Assembly (NCBI GenBank): GCA_015488935.1 | Contig: WFMU01000494.1 | Coordinates: 1-5,587 of the forward strand | From: Flavobacteriaceae bacterium | GTDB taxonomy: Bacteria > Bacteroidota > Bacteroidia > Flavobacteriales > Flavobacteriaceae | DNA: 5,587 nucleotides | Direction of reading: 5' to 3' | In this document: one piece after another, positions 1-5,587 of the stretch | Layout: every line of letters starts with the position of its first letter | How positions within the stretch are numbered: position 1 is the first letter of the stretch | Translations under genes and position numbers: made by a program | The notes under the pieces: generated by a model | What the model saw: only the letters and a program-made list of their open reading frames with translations | Told to the model about the DNA's origin: nothing | The model's database searches: none

Positions 1-384
1 GTTATATGTTTTTTTACTGAATAGCTTTTTTTCTACGATATAATCGTAAACAGGCACAAACGAAATCATATCTACATAAATAGATGCTTCTTTTTTTGTT
101 TTAATAAAGTCTTTGATTGCTGCTATTCTTTTATTTATTAGTTGATTTGCTTCTTCGCTAGTTTTACCTGTTTGTGTAATATTAAAAATAGCGACATACG
201 AATCTGCCTTAATATTATTCAAACCTTTTATTTCAAAAATAATTTCGTCATTACTTGTAAATCTAAAATCAATATTACTATTCGGATAATGCACATTATT
301 TAAGTAATTAACATTTCCAGATACTTGACTAAATAGAAACTGTGCTGTAAATAAATGTAAAAGGACTATTATATATTTTTTCAT
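1..384 (-). CDS. Exported SIMPL (DUF541)-like domain protein, partial (C-terminus beyond left edge)
   Basis: The frame is open for 128 codons from the ATG at 384 down to base 1 with no stop, so only the N-terminal part is present. Residues 1-20 form a signal peptide: Lys-Lys, a hydrophobic core, then LFSQ. Cleavage just before Gln20 would leave an N-terminal Gln. After it come beta-strand-like segments, a stretch around residues 60-95 (ADSYVAIFNITQTGKT, then an EEAN...R helix), and FVPVYDY at 109-115. This pattern (strand, 'T..EA...N.R' helix, strand, P-x-Y) resembles SIMPL/DUF541 proteins, the BP26/OMP28 group of periplasmic or outer-membrane proteins, whose biochemical role is poorly defined. 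Family members usually exceed 200 residues, so roughly half is missing. The gene is divergent from the histidine kinase and has its own promoter candidate at 407-414. The assignment rests on pattern recognition of a weakly conserved family; exported hypothetical protein is the safe fallback. Confidence 0.72.
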   Translation of the reverse strand, partial: MKKYIIVLLHLFTAQFLFSQVSGNVNYLNNVHYPNSNIDFRFTSNDEIIFEIKGLNNIKADSYVAIFNITQTGKTSEEANQLINKRIAAIKDFIKTKKEASIYVDMISFVPVYDYIVEKKLFSKKTYN

Positions 385-396
385 GGTTTTTGGTTT

Positions 397-406
397 AAAT
401 TCACTT
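397..406. repeat. 10-bp AAATTCACTT, inverted copy of 493-502
   Basis: AAATTCACTT at 397-406 is the exact reverse complement of AAGTGAATTT at 493-502, inside the repeat cluster. The left copy directly follows the candidate -7 element of the SIMPL-like gene, so it would cover the expected transcription start. Such a pair could be two operator sites for one regulator; a coincidental 10-mer match in AT-rich DNA cannot be excluded. Confidence 0.35.
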
Positions 407-414
407 CAAAATTA
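407..414 (-). promoter_or_regulatory. Candidate -7 promoter element (TAATTTTG) for the SIMPL-like gene
   Basis: Read on the minus strand, the bases are TAATTTTG, an exact match to the Bacteroidota sigma-ABfr -7 consensus TAnnTTTG. It ends 22 bases before the ATG at 384, giving a short A-rich leader. The -33 TTG is not well placed: TTG triplets lie 14 and 25 bases upstream, whereas 17-23 is usual. The -7 match is seen directly; promoter activity is inferred. Confidence 0.5.
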
Positions 415-474
415 AGTGCTATATAAAGCAAAAAAAAGTCAAAATGAGGGAGTTCCTGTTTTGAGTTAGTAAAC

Positions 475-500
475 GTGTATTTTGAATGTGTAAAGTGAAT
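475..500. repeat. Tandem imperfect 13-bp direct repeat
   Basis: GTGTATTTTGAAT (475-487) is followed immediately by GTGTAAAGTGAAT (488-500). Ten of 13 positions are identical, with all three differences in the centre (TTT versus AAG). Adjacent half-sites with conserved ends and variable middles are what a dimeric DNA-binding protein often recognises, but chance similarity in AT-rich DNA is also possible. Confidence 0.45.
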
Positions 501-508
501 TTTACACA
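487..508. repeat. Perfect 8-bp inverted repeat (TGTGTAAA / TTTACACA), possible operator
   Basis: TGTGTAAA at 487-494 and its exact reverse complement TTTACACA at 501-508 flank a six-base spacer. The palindrome overlaps the second copy of the tandem 13-mer. It lies about 65 bp upstream of the kinase -7 element and about 70 bp upstream of the SIMPL-gene -7 element, a position suited to an activator site serving either promoter. No run of T follows and it lies between two start codons, so a terminator is unlikely. The symmetry is observed; the role is inferred. Confidence 0.45.
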
Positions 509-572
509 CCTAAAATCAATTAAAATACTTCTTTTGTAAGAGGTCTCATTTTAACAAACCTTTTTTAAGTTG

Positions 573-580
573 TAGCTTTG
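573..580 (+). promoter_or_regulatory. Candidate -7 promoter element (TAGCTTTG) for the histidine kinase
   Basis: TAGCTTTG matches the Bacteroidota -7 consensus TAnnTTTG exactly. It ends 18 bases before the ATG at 599, so transcription would start close to that codon with a very short leader. No clear -33 TTG stands 17-23 bases upstream; only T-rich sequence at about 548-552 is near. The motif overlaps the alternative in-frame TTG at 578-580, which argues against that codon being the translation start. Confidence 0.55.
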
Positions 581-598
581 CTGTGTAATACCAATAAA

Positions 599-2821
599 AT
601 GAAATATATTTATAGCTTATTTTTTGTATTTTTATTTGTGACTAGCGTTAGTTTTTCGCAAAATGAAATAGACAAATTACACCAATTACATACCTACAAA
701 GATTATGTTTCTGATGCTAATGGCAACCGTTTACAAGGCATAAAAGTTAGTGTTCTTGGTGGTGATTCGGATATTACCAATCGAAGAGGAGAATTCTCGG
801 TAAAGGCAAAAATTGGCGATCAAATTGTTTTATCTAAAAATGGCAAAAAAATAAATTCGTATGTTTATGATGGTAGCTCACAATACGAAATTGAAGATAG
901 AAGTACCGAGAATGATGCTAAACCTATTCGTAATATTGATGCAAAAAGAGCTTCTCCTAAATTCAAAAAAATCTCTAAAATTCGCTATGTATCTTCGTAT
1001 AAAATGGCATTAGATTCTGCCAACTACTTTATTAAAAAAAATCCTACAAAGAGTATTCAATTTGTTGAAAAAGCATTAAACGCTACATCAAATAAGAAAA
1101 AAACAGCACAAGCTTATGAAACACTTGCAGATGCTTTTTTTGAATTAAAACAGTACGATTTAGCACAAAGTAATTATCGTATTGCTTATGCTAAATTAAG
1201 AGAATCTATTCCACTACAATTAAAATTAGCAATGACTTATTTTAAAACTTCACTTTTTAATGATGGTAAAATTTTATATAAAAAAGTTTTAAATAACAAC
1301 AAGGCTATTGCATATCAAAAAATTAGGGCTTACGATGGTATTGCTAGTATTTACAGCGAAGAAAAGAACTATGATTTGGCAATTTTTAATTTAAAAAAGG
1401 CTTTGCAATTAGCAAAAGAACATGTCATTACTCCAAAAATAACAGATTTAAATTCTAAACTTGCCGAGATGTTAAGTTTGCAAGGAAATAAAGATAAATC
1501 GCAAACTTATATTTTAAATTCTATACAATCTGCTAAAAAAGAAGGTAAAAATAAAGCAATTGTACAAAGTAATAAAGCTGCTGATTTTTATAGTAAAAAT
1601 AATAATTTTAATGAAGAAATTAAACTCCGTAAAGAAACACTTAAAGGTTTAGTTGACAATGAAATTAAAGAAATTGAAGTTTCAGATGATGCTGTAATTA
1701 CCAAACAAAAAGTAAAATACGATATTGCAAATGCCTTAAAAAAACAGCGTAATTATCCAGAAGCTATTCAGTATTTTAAAGAAAGTGCTACGGAAGCCGA
1801 AACGGTTTCGGATATTGAAACAGAAAAAAAAGCCATTCAAGGATTATCGGAAGTATATGCTAAAATTGGCGATGATAACAATGCGCTTATTCATTATAAA
1901 AAATATACTAAATTGGTAGATTTAATTTATCAGCAAAAAGAAAGAGAGATTGCAAAGGCTGTTGCTTTTGGTAAAGACTTGGCTGCAAAACAAAGTCGTA
2001 TTACTAGTTTAGAAAAGGATAGAGAACTCAACGAAAGTAAACTAAATTTATTTAAAACAGAGCAGAGTTTGGTTGAAGAAAATAATAGACGACAAAAGTT
2101 AATTATCTACTCTTTAATTGGTGGCTTATTGCTTCTTTTGATATCGCTTTTTTATATGTTCCGCAGTAATAAACAGCGCAAATTGGCTAATAATTTATTG
2201 GCTTTAAAATCACTTCGAAGTCAAATGAACCCGCATTTTATTTTTAATGCTTTAAATTCTGTAAATAGTTTTATTGCGAGTAATAACGAACGTAGTGCCA
2301 ATCGTTATTTAACAGATTTTTCTACTTTAATGCGTAGTGTTCTCGAAAATTCTGAGCAAGATTTTATTCCTCTTGAAAAAGAAATTGAGCTGTTAAAACT
2401 CTACTTAAAATTAGAGCATACTCGTTTTGATAACAAGTTTGATTTTGAATTTAACATTGCCGATAATGTGCGTATTAACGAATTTCAAATTCCACCAATG
2501 TTATTACAACCATACGTAGAAAATGCGGTTTGGCATGGCTTACGCTACAAAAAAGAAAAAGGTTTACTACAAATAAATATAGAGCAACCAAGTAATGATA
2601 CCTTAAAAATAACCATTACAGATAACGGTATTGGTCGTAAAAAGTCTAAGGAATTAAAATCTAAAAATCAACTAAAACAAAAATCGAAAGGGATGCAGAA
2701 TATTAAACAGCGTGTTGCTATTTTAAACGAAATGTATCGCGATAAAGTAGATGTTTCAATTAGTGATTTGCAAGATGATGAAACTGGTACTAAAGTAGTT
2801 TTACTTTTAAAGAAAGATTAA
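599..2821 (+). CDS. Membrane sensor histidine kinase, LytS/YehU type, with exported TPR sensor region
   Basis: This is a 740-residue kinase of the His_kinase/HATPase_c (LytS/YehU) family, which autophosphorylates and normally passes phosphate to a LytTR-type response regulator. Residues 1-21 are a signal peptide ending SFSQ. Residues 32-100 resemble a carboxypeptidase-regulatory-like beta-sandwich (SDANGNRLQG, then TNRRGEFSV and GD). About 135-440 are TPR-like helices, clearest near 172, 242, 372 and 405. About 445-500 is a charged, coiled-coil-like linker, and 501-521 a transmembrane helix. The kinase has the hallmark QMNPHFIFNALNS with phospho-acceptor His546, N-box Asn642 in ENAVWHGL, DNGIG at 675-679, and Gly698-Met699 of the G2 box. 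All key residues are present, so it should be active. The topology is periplasmic sensor, cytoplasmic kinase. The ATG at 599 is preferred over an in-frame TTG at 578 because it begins the signal peptide exactly and the TTG sits in the promoter motif. No response regulator adjoins it. The signal is unknown. Confidence 0.93.
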   Translation: MKYIYSLFFVFLFVTSVSFSQNEIDKLHQLHTYKDYVSDANGNRLQGIKVSVLGGDSDITNRRGEFSVKAKIGDQIVLSKNGKKINSYVYDGSSQYEIEDRSTENDAKPIRNIDAKRASPKFKKISKIRYVSSYKMALDSANYFIKKNPTKSIQFVEKALNATSNKKKTAQAYETLADAFFELKQYDLAQSNYRIAYAKLRESIPLQLKLAMTYFKTSLFNDGKILYKKVLNNNKAIAYQKIRAYDGIASIYSEEKNYDLAIFNLKKALQLAKEHVITPKITDLNSKLAEMLSLQGNKDKSQTYILNSIQSAKKEGKNKAIVQSNKAADFYSKNNNFNEEIKLRKETLKGLVDNEIKEIEVSDDAVITKQKVKYDIANALKKQRNYPEAIQYFKESATEAETVSDIETEKKAIQGLSEVYAKIGDDNNALIHYKKYTKLVDLIYQQKEREIAKAVAFGKDLAAKQSRITSLEKDRELNESKLNLFKTEQSLVEENNRRQKLIIYSLIGGLLLLLISLFYMFRSNKQRKLANNLLALKSLRSQMNPHFIFNALNSVNSFIASNNERSANRYLTDFSTLMRSVLENSEQDFIPLEKEIELLKLYLKLEHTRFDNKFDFEFNIADNVRINEFQIPPMLLQPYVENAVWHGLRYKKEKGLLQINIEQPSNDTLKITITDNGIGRKKSKELKSKNQLKQKSKGMQNIKQRVAILNEMYRDKVDVSISDLQDDETGTKVVLLLKKD

Positions 2822-2844
2822 TTTTTCGCCAATTGTATTGTACT
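2822..2844. other. Short convergent gap with no visible terminator hairpin
   Basis: The stop codons of the kinase (TAA, plus) and the beta-helix lipoprotein gene (TAG, minus) face each other across 23 bp. I see no GC-rich stem followed by a T run on either strand here, so transcripts may end within the opposing gene and overlap, or stop by another mechanism. Confidence 0.6.
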
Positions 2845-4413
2845 CTATCCTCCTGTCGGAAATGTGATGTGTTGGTATGCTCCAATATCTGATGTTGTTG
2901 TTCTATCTACACCCAAAATATCTTTTTGCAAGATAACATCTGTTAATACCGAAGTATCTGCTTGTGCTTTGGCGGATGAATCATCGCCAATAATTAAATC
3001 TATTTTACCTAATGTGGTATCGGTATTGTAAAAATTTGGGTCTAAATTAAATATATTGTTTTGGTAATTTGTCACATTTGTAAAATCATATAACGGATTA
3101 TCTACATATTGATTATTAGCATCGGCAAATTTTATAACGCAGTTTTTAAAGGAATAATCAAATGTTGTTGTTGCTTCTTTATTTTCTAAACTTAATTCAA
3201 TATTTTGATTTCCATAAATAATACAATTTGTAAAATTTGCTTCTAGGTTTGCAGTATAAATAGCAGTTTGCGTTTCAAAAATATCACTTAACATAACTAC
3301 TGGATTTTGTCTATTGGAATTCTGCCAATAGTTTGCCATTGTGGTATGATAAAAATTATACTTTCCTCCTAACATTGCAGAAAAAGATGCCTTTCCATTG
3401 TTTCCAATCACTACATTTTTAGCTGTTATTTTTGCATTTCGTGCCAATATTCCAAAACTTGTAGTGTTGTATATTTGTGTATTGTTTGCTTGTAAGGTTT
3501 TGGTAACTATGGTACTATTAGAATCTACCAATAATCCTAAAGTTGCATTTTTAATTGTGGTATGATTTAAGAGGTTATTTATACTTCCTTCTCTTAACCA
3601 TATTGCGCCCCACTGTCCGGGCACATCGTTATAATTTTCTTCTAACCTATCTCCTTGAAATATGACTTGATTTTCTAATGCTTCGGTTGTAGATTGTGTT
3701 CCATTTACAATTAAACTTGCTCCTTCTTGTACTATTATTCCTGAATTTTGATGAAAATAAAGTCGCGTTCCTGCTTCAATGGTTAGTGTTTTTCCTGTAG
3801 GAACACCTACATATCCATAAATTAAATATGGTTTATCGTTTTGCCATACCGTATTATCTACCAAGTTTGCACCTCTTATGGTTACCTCATTTCCTTCTCC
3901 ATCTGTTGCTAATACTATTTCTTCGTAAGAGAATCCATTTTGAATTGCAGTTCTATTAGGACGAATTAAATTTACGTCTAAAACCAATGCCTCTAAATCT
4001 ACTTTTTGCTCATTTAGTCCATTATCAAAAATAATTTCATCTCTATACATAAAATTTGGGTCTGTTACCTGATTAAAATCTACAGTAACTTCTGCAAAAA
4101 CATAAATACTATCTTTTGCTAAAATATCGATATTTTGAAATGTTTTTCCTGCAATTCCATCTACATTTAGTCTATAAAATGAATTATTTCCTTTTTTTAA
4201 TGTTATGCTTGGTATTGTAATATCTTGATTACTATTATTTCTTACCGTAAAACGATGTGTACTAGAGCTAATATTATCAAACACACGATTAAAAAAAATG
4301 GTATCTTGAGAGAATTCTAGTGTTCCATTACTCCAAACGGTACCAAAATCTTTTCTACATGAGCTTAATGCTATTAATAACATTATTATGGATAATTTAT
4401 AGATTAATCTCAT
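2845..4413 (-). CDS. Right-handed beta-helix lipoprotein of unknown function, probably outer-membrane
   Basis: This 522-residue protein starts with a lipoprotein signal peptide (hydrophobic 7-16, lipobox LSSC, acylated Cys19). RKD follows the Cys; Lys at +3 and Asp at +4 fit the Bacteroidetes lipoprotein export signal for surface display. Residues ~30-148 look like an Ig-like, choice-of-anchor-type beta domain (FTVRNNSNQDITI). Residues ~195-430 have the short alternating strands of a right-handed parallel beta-helix (LTIEAGTRLYF, GIIVQEGASLIVNGT, GQWGAIWL, FTNCIIYGN, FKNCVIKF). The end, DILGVDR...DIGAYQ at 498-514, is the motif seen at the C-terminus of many beta-helix proteins (choice-of-anchor Q). 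Beta-helix folds occur in polysaccharide lyases and adhesins, but no catalytic motif is recognisable, so no reaction is assigned. The gene lies 68 bp after the cyclotransferase gene on the same strand. That gap holds no TTTG-type promoter motif, so co-transcription is likely. Confidence 0.85.
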   Translation of the reverse strand: MRLIYKLSIIMLLIALSSCRKDFGTVWSNGTLEFSQDTIFFNRVFDNISSSTHRFTVRNNSNQDITIPSITLKKGNNSFYRLNVDGIAGKTFQNIDILAKDSIYVFAEVTVDFNQVTDPNFMYRDEIIFDNGLNEQKVDLEALVLDVNLIRPNRTAIQNGFSYEEIVLATDGEGNEVTIRGANLVDNTVWQNDKPYLIYGYVGVPTGKTLTIEAGTRLYFHQNSGIIVQEGASLIVNGTQSTTEALENQVIFQGDRLEENYNDVPGQWGAIWLREGSINNLLNHTTIKNATLGLLVDSNSTIVTKTLQANNTQIYNTTSFGILARNAKITAKNVVIGNNGKASFSAMLGGKYNFYHTTMANYWQNSNRQNPVVMLSDIFETQTAIYTANLEANFTNCIIYGNQNIELSLENKEATTTFDYSFKNCVIKFADANNQYVDNPLYDFTNVTNYQNNIFNLDPNFYNTDTTLGKIDLIIGDDSSAKAQADTSVLTDVILQKDILGVDRTTTSDIGAYQHITFPTGG

Positions 4414-4481
4414 ATTTTATAGGTTTCGATTTGGAAAAATTTATTATTCTTCTTTTAGTTATAAACTTTATTTAAAAGTAA
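4414..4481. other. 68-bp intra-operon spacer without promoter motif
   Basis: This spacer lies between the cyclotransferase stop and the lipoprotein start. Read on the minus strand, it contains no TTTG tetramer at all, so no TAnnTTTG element, and no hairpin with a T run. It also lacks a Shine-Dalgarno sequence before the downstream ATG. This supports, without proving, one transcript for both genes. Confidence 0.5.
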
Positions 4482-5498
4482 TTATTGTTTTTTTATTGCC
4501 TTAATTTCAAATAAAGTGTTCCATCTTTTTCCTGTTACAAAAAGGCGATTTTTTTCTTTATCGTAAGCAATACCATTAAGCACGTTATCTTGCCCTCTTT
4601 GTCCAGCTTTTTGTTGTAAACCATTCAAATCTAAAATACCATCTATTGCGCCATTTTTCGGATTTACAATTAGTATGATATTTTTTTGCCAAACGTTTGC
4701 ATAAATTTCTCCATTAATATATTCTAATTCATTTAGTTTATCAACTTTACGTTTGTTGGAATAAGTTTCTATAAAACGCTCTTCTTTAAGTGTTTCTGGA
4801 TTTAAGAACCACATTCTTTCTGTTCCGTCAGTTTTTATTAGGTGTGTACTATTATGGGTTAATCCCCAACCTTCTCTACTTTTTCCATAACCAAAGCTTT
4901 TTTCAAATTTAAAATCTTTTAGATTATAGATAAATCCTTCGTTACTTTGCCAAGTTAGTTGGTATATTTTGTCATTTTTTATGGTCATCCCTTCTGCAAA
5001 ATATTTTGCTTCTAAGTTTATTTTTTTGAGAACTTTTCCTGTTTCAAGTGCTACTTTTCGTAGAGATGATTCTTTATACTGTCCTGTACTTTCGTATAAA
5101 AATCCGTTGTGGTATTCTAATCCTTGTGTAAATGCATTGGCATCGTGTGGATATTCATTTACTATTTCGTAACTATAAACGGTAGGTTTGTTTGGTGATA
5201 GTTTTATTATTGTATTTGTTAATTTTTTATTTTTTTTTCCATAAAATACAATTGCCGAAATGGTATGTTTTCCTAGTCTTTCGTTGGATAAATCGAAGGT
5301 GTTTTTGGTACTTGATTTTTTTCCATTTAAGGAATATAAAACAGAATCTATTGGTTTATTGTTTTTCTCGGTAACTTTTACGGTAAATTTTCCGTTTTTT
5401 GAAAGTTGTTTTGGGGTTTCTAACTTTAGTTCGTATTCATTATTACATGAGACTAAAGTAAAAATACTAACTAGTAGTAATATAAATTTAATATTCAT
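4482..5498 (-). CDS. Glutaminyl-peptide cyclotransferase, type I (plant-like), lipoprotein-anchored
   Basis: The enzyme cyclises N-terminal glutamine of peptides and proteins to pyroglutamate, releasing ammonia. Of 338 residues, 1-18 are a lipoprotein signal (LVSC, acylated Cys18), so it acts outside the cytoplasm, anchored to a membrane. About 25-103 form an Ig-like beta domain (VLYSLNGK, HTISAIVFYG). About 108-335 are the glutamine cyclotransferase (Glu_cyclase_2) five-bladed propeller, with family motifs in order: HDANAFTQGL (118-127), LYESTGQY, YFAEG (166-170), QLTW (180-183), EGWGLT, LNELEY (255-260), ANVW, VLNGIAYD and LFVTGKRW (319-326). By motif alignment with the papaya enzyme as I recall it, Glu169 would be catalytic, with Gln125, Trp183, Trp211, Asn256, Trp270 and Lys324 lining the site. 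All are present. This type is unrelated to zinc-dependent type II cyclases such as the mammalian or Porphyromonas enzymes. It is probably the first gene of an operon with the beta-helix lipoprotein. Confidence 0.95.
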   Translation of the reverse strand: MNIKFILLLVSIFTLVSCNNEYELKLETPKQLSKNGKFTVKVTEKNNKPIDSVLYSLNGKKSSTKNTFDLSNERLGKHTISAIVFYGKKNKKLTNTIIKLSPNKPTVYSYEIVNEYPHDANAFTQGLEYHNGFLYESTGQYKESSLRKVALETGKVLKKINLEAKYFAEGMTIKNDKIYQLTWQSNEGFIYNLKDFKFEKSFGYGKSREGWGLTHNSTHLIKTDGTERMWFLNPETLKEERFIETYSNKRKVDKLNELEYINGEIYANVWQKNIILIVNPKNGAIDGILDLNGLQQKAGQRGQDNVLNGIAYDKEKNRLFVTGKRWNTLFEIKAIKKQ

Positions 5499-5515
5499 TG
5501 GTTTTAATTTTGGTG

Positions 5516-5523
5516 CAAATTAA
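5516..5523 (-). promoter_or_regulatory. Weak candidate -7 promoter element (TTAATTTG) for the cyclotransferase operon
   Basis: The minus-strand bases TTAATTTG differ from TAnnTTTG at one position. The element ends 17 bases before the ATG at 5498, close to the 18- and 22-base distances of the two better elements in this window. No convincing -33 TTG is seen at the right spacing. The similar placement is the main support. Confidence 0.35.
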
Positions 5524-5587
5524 TACTTTATGTAAAATTATTTGTTAATTTTTTCAAAAAATATACATAATCTATGAAACCTAATGA

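Larger units (their letters stand above)
385..598. other. Divergent intergenic region with two promoter candidates and a repeat cluster
   Basis: This 214-bp gap separates the start codons of the SIMPL-like gene (minus) and the histidine kinase (plus). It is very AT-rich and contains no convincing ORF or RNA gene. It holds a -7-like element near each end (407-414 minus, 573-580 plus). Between them is a group of short repeats at 475-508, plus a 10-base inverted partner at 397-406. This is the natural place for regulators controlling either gene. Confidence 0.7.

Noticed and set aside
450..467. GAGTT at 450-454 and again at 463-467, considered as a LytTR-type site
   Set aside because: The 13-base period does not fit the roughly 21-base period of LytTR direct repeats, and the pentamer is too short to mean much.
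487..508. The palindrome considered as an intrinsic terminator
   Set aside because: The arms are AT-rich, no T run follows on either strand, and it lies upstream of both flanking genes rather than at a 3' end.
578..598. Seven-residue N-terminal extension of the kinase from TTG 578
   Set aside because: The TTG is part of the likely -7 promoter element and the extension precedes a complete signal peptide.
2845..4413. Beta-helix lipoprotein considered as a polysaccharide lyase
   Set aside because: The beta-helix fold alone does not show catalysis; no conserved lyase motif could be recognised and no carbohydrate-use genes are nearby.
4969..5172. 67-codon plus-strand open frame
   Set aside because: It lies entirely antisense within the cyclotransferase gene, whose motifs are unmistakable; the product has no recognisable features.
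5192..5374. 60-codon plus-strand open frame rich in Phe and Leu
   Set aside because: Antisense to the N-terminal part of the cyclotransferase; its hydrophobicity is what Lys/Asn-rich AT-rich coding DNA gives when read backwards.
5260..5523. 87-codon plus-strand open frame
   Set aside because: Antisense shadow covering the cyclotransferase signal peptide and Ig-like region, with no family resemblance.
5574..5587. ATG followed by AAA CCT AAT GA at the right edge, perhaps the start of a divergent gene
   Set aside because: Fewer than five full codons are visible and no good plus-strand promoter element precedes it; it cannot be told from a chance ATG.

Overview
The window looks like a chromosomal segment from a low-GC member of the Bacteroidota, most likely a Flavobacteriaceae species. 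The evidence is strongly AT-rich coding DNA, A-rich leaders without Shine-Dalgarno sequences, TAnnTTTG-type promoter elements, signal peptides that put Gln next to the cleavage site, and a gene set typical of the phylum. No RNA gene, mobile element, CRISPR array or sign of recent transfer was seen.

Layout: (1) 1-384, minus strand, is the N-terminal part of an exported SIMPL/DUF541-like protein that runs off the left edge. (2) 385-598 is a 214-bp divergent intergenic region with two candidate -7 promoter elements and a cluster of small repeats that could be an operator. (3) 599-2821, plus strand, is a complete LytS/YehU-type sensor histidine kinase with an exported N-terminus (a carboxypeptidase-regulatory-like fold, then TPRs), one membrane segment and a cytoplasmic kinase. 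Its preferred start is the ATG at 599, because the upstream TTG at 578 lies inside the promoter element. (4) 2822-2844 is a 23-bp convergent gap without a hairpin terminator. (5) 2845-4413, minus strand, is a lipoprotein with an N-terminal Ig-like region and a right-handed beta-helix. (6) 4482-5498, minus strand, is a lipoprotein-anchored type I (plant-like) glutaminyl-peptide cyclotransferase. Genes 5 and 6 probably form a two-gene operon read right to left, since no promoter-like motif is seen in their 68-bp gap. (7) 5499-5587 is upstream DNA with a weak promoter candidate.

All four gene products enter or cross the inner membrane. The two with signal-peptidase-I-type leaders (the SIMPL protein and the kinase) would expose an N-terminal Gln after cleavage at the most natural site. 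That is the substrate of the cyclotransferase encoded at the right end, so the window shows both sides of the Bacteroidetes 'Q-rule'. The kinase has no adjacent LytTR response regulator. I see no clearly new system. The points most worth a second look are the repeat cluster between the divergent genes, the kinase's sensor architecture and orphan status, and the pairing of the cyclotransferase with an uncharacterised beta-helix lipoprotein.
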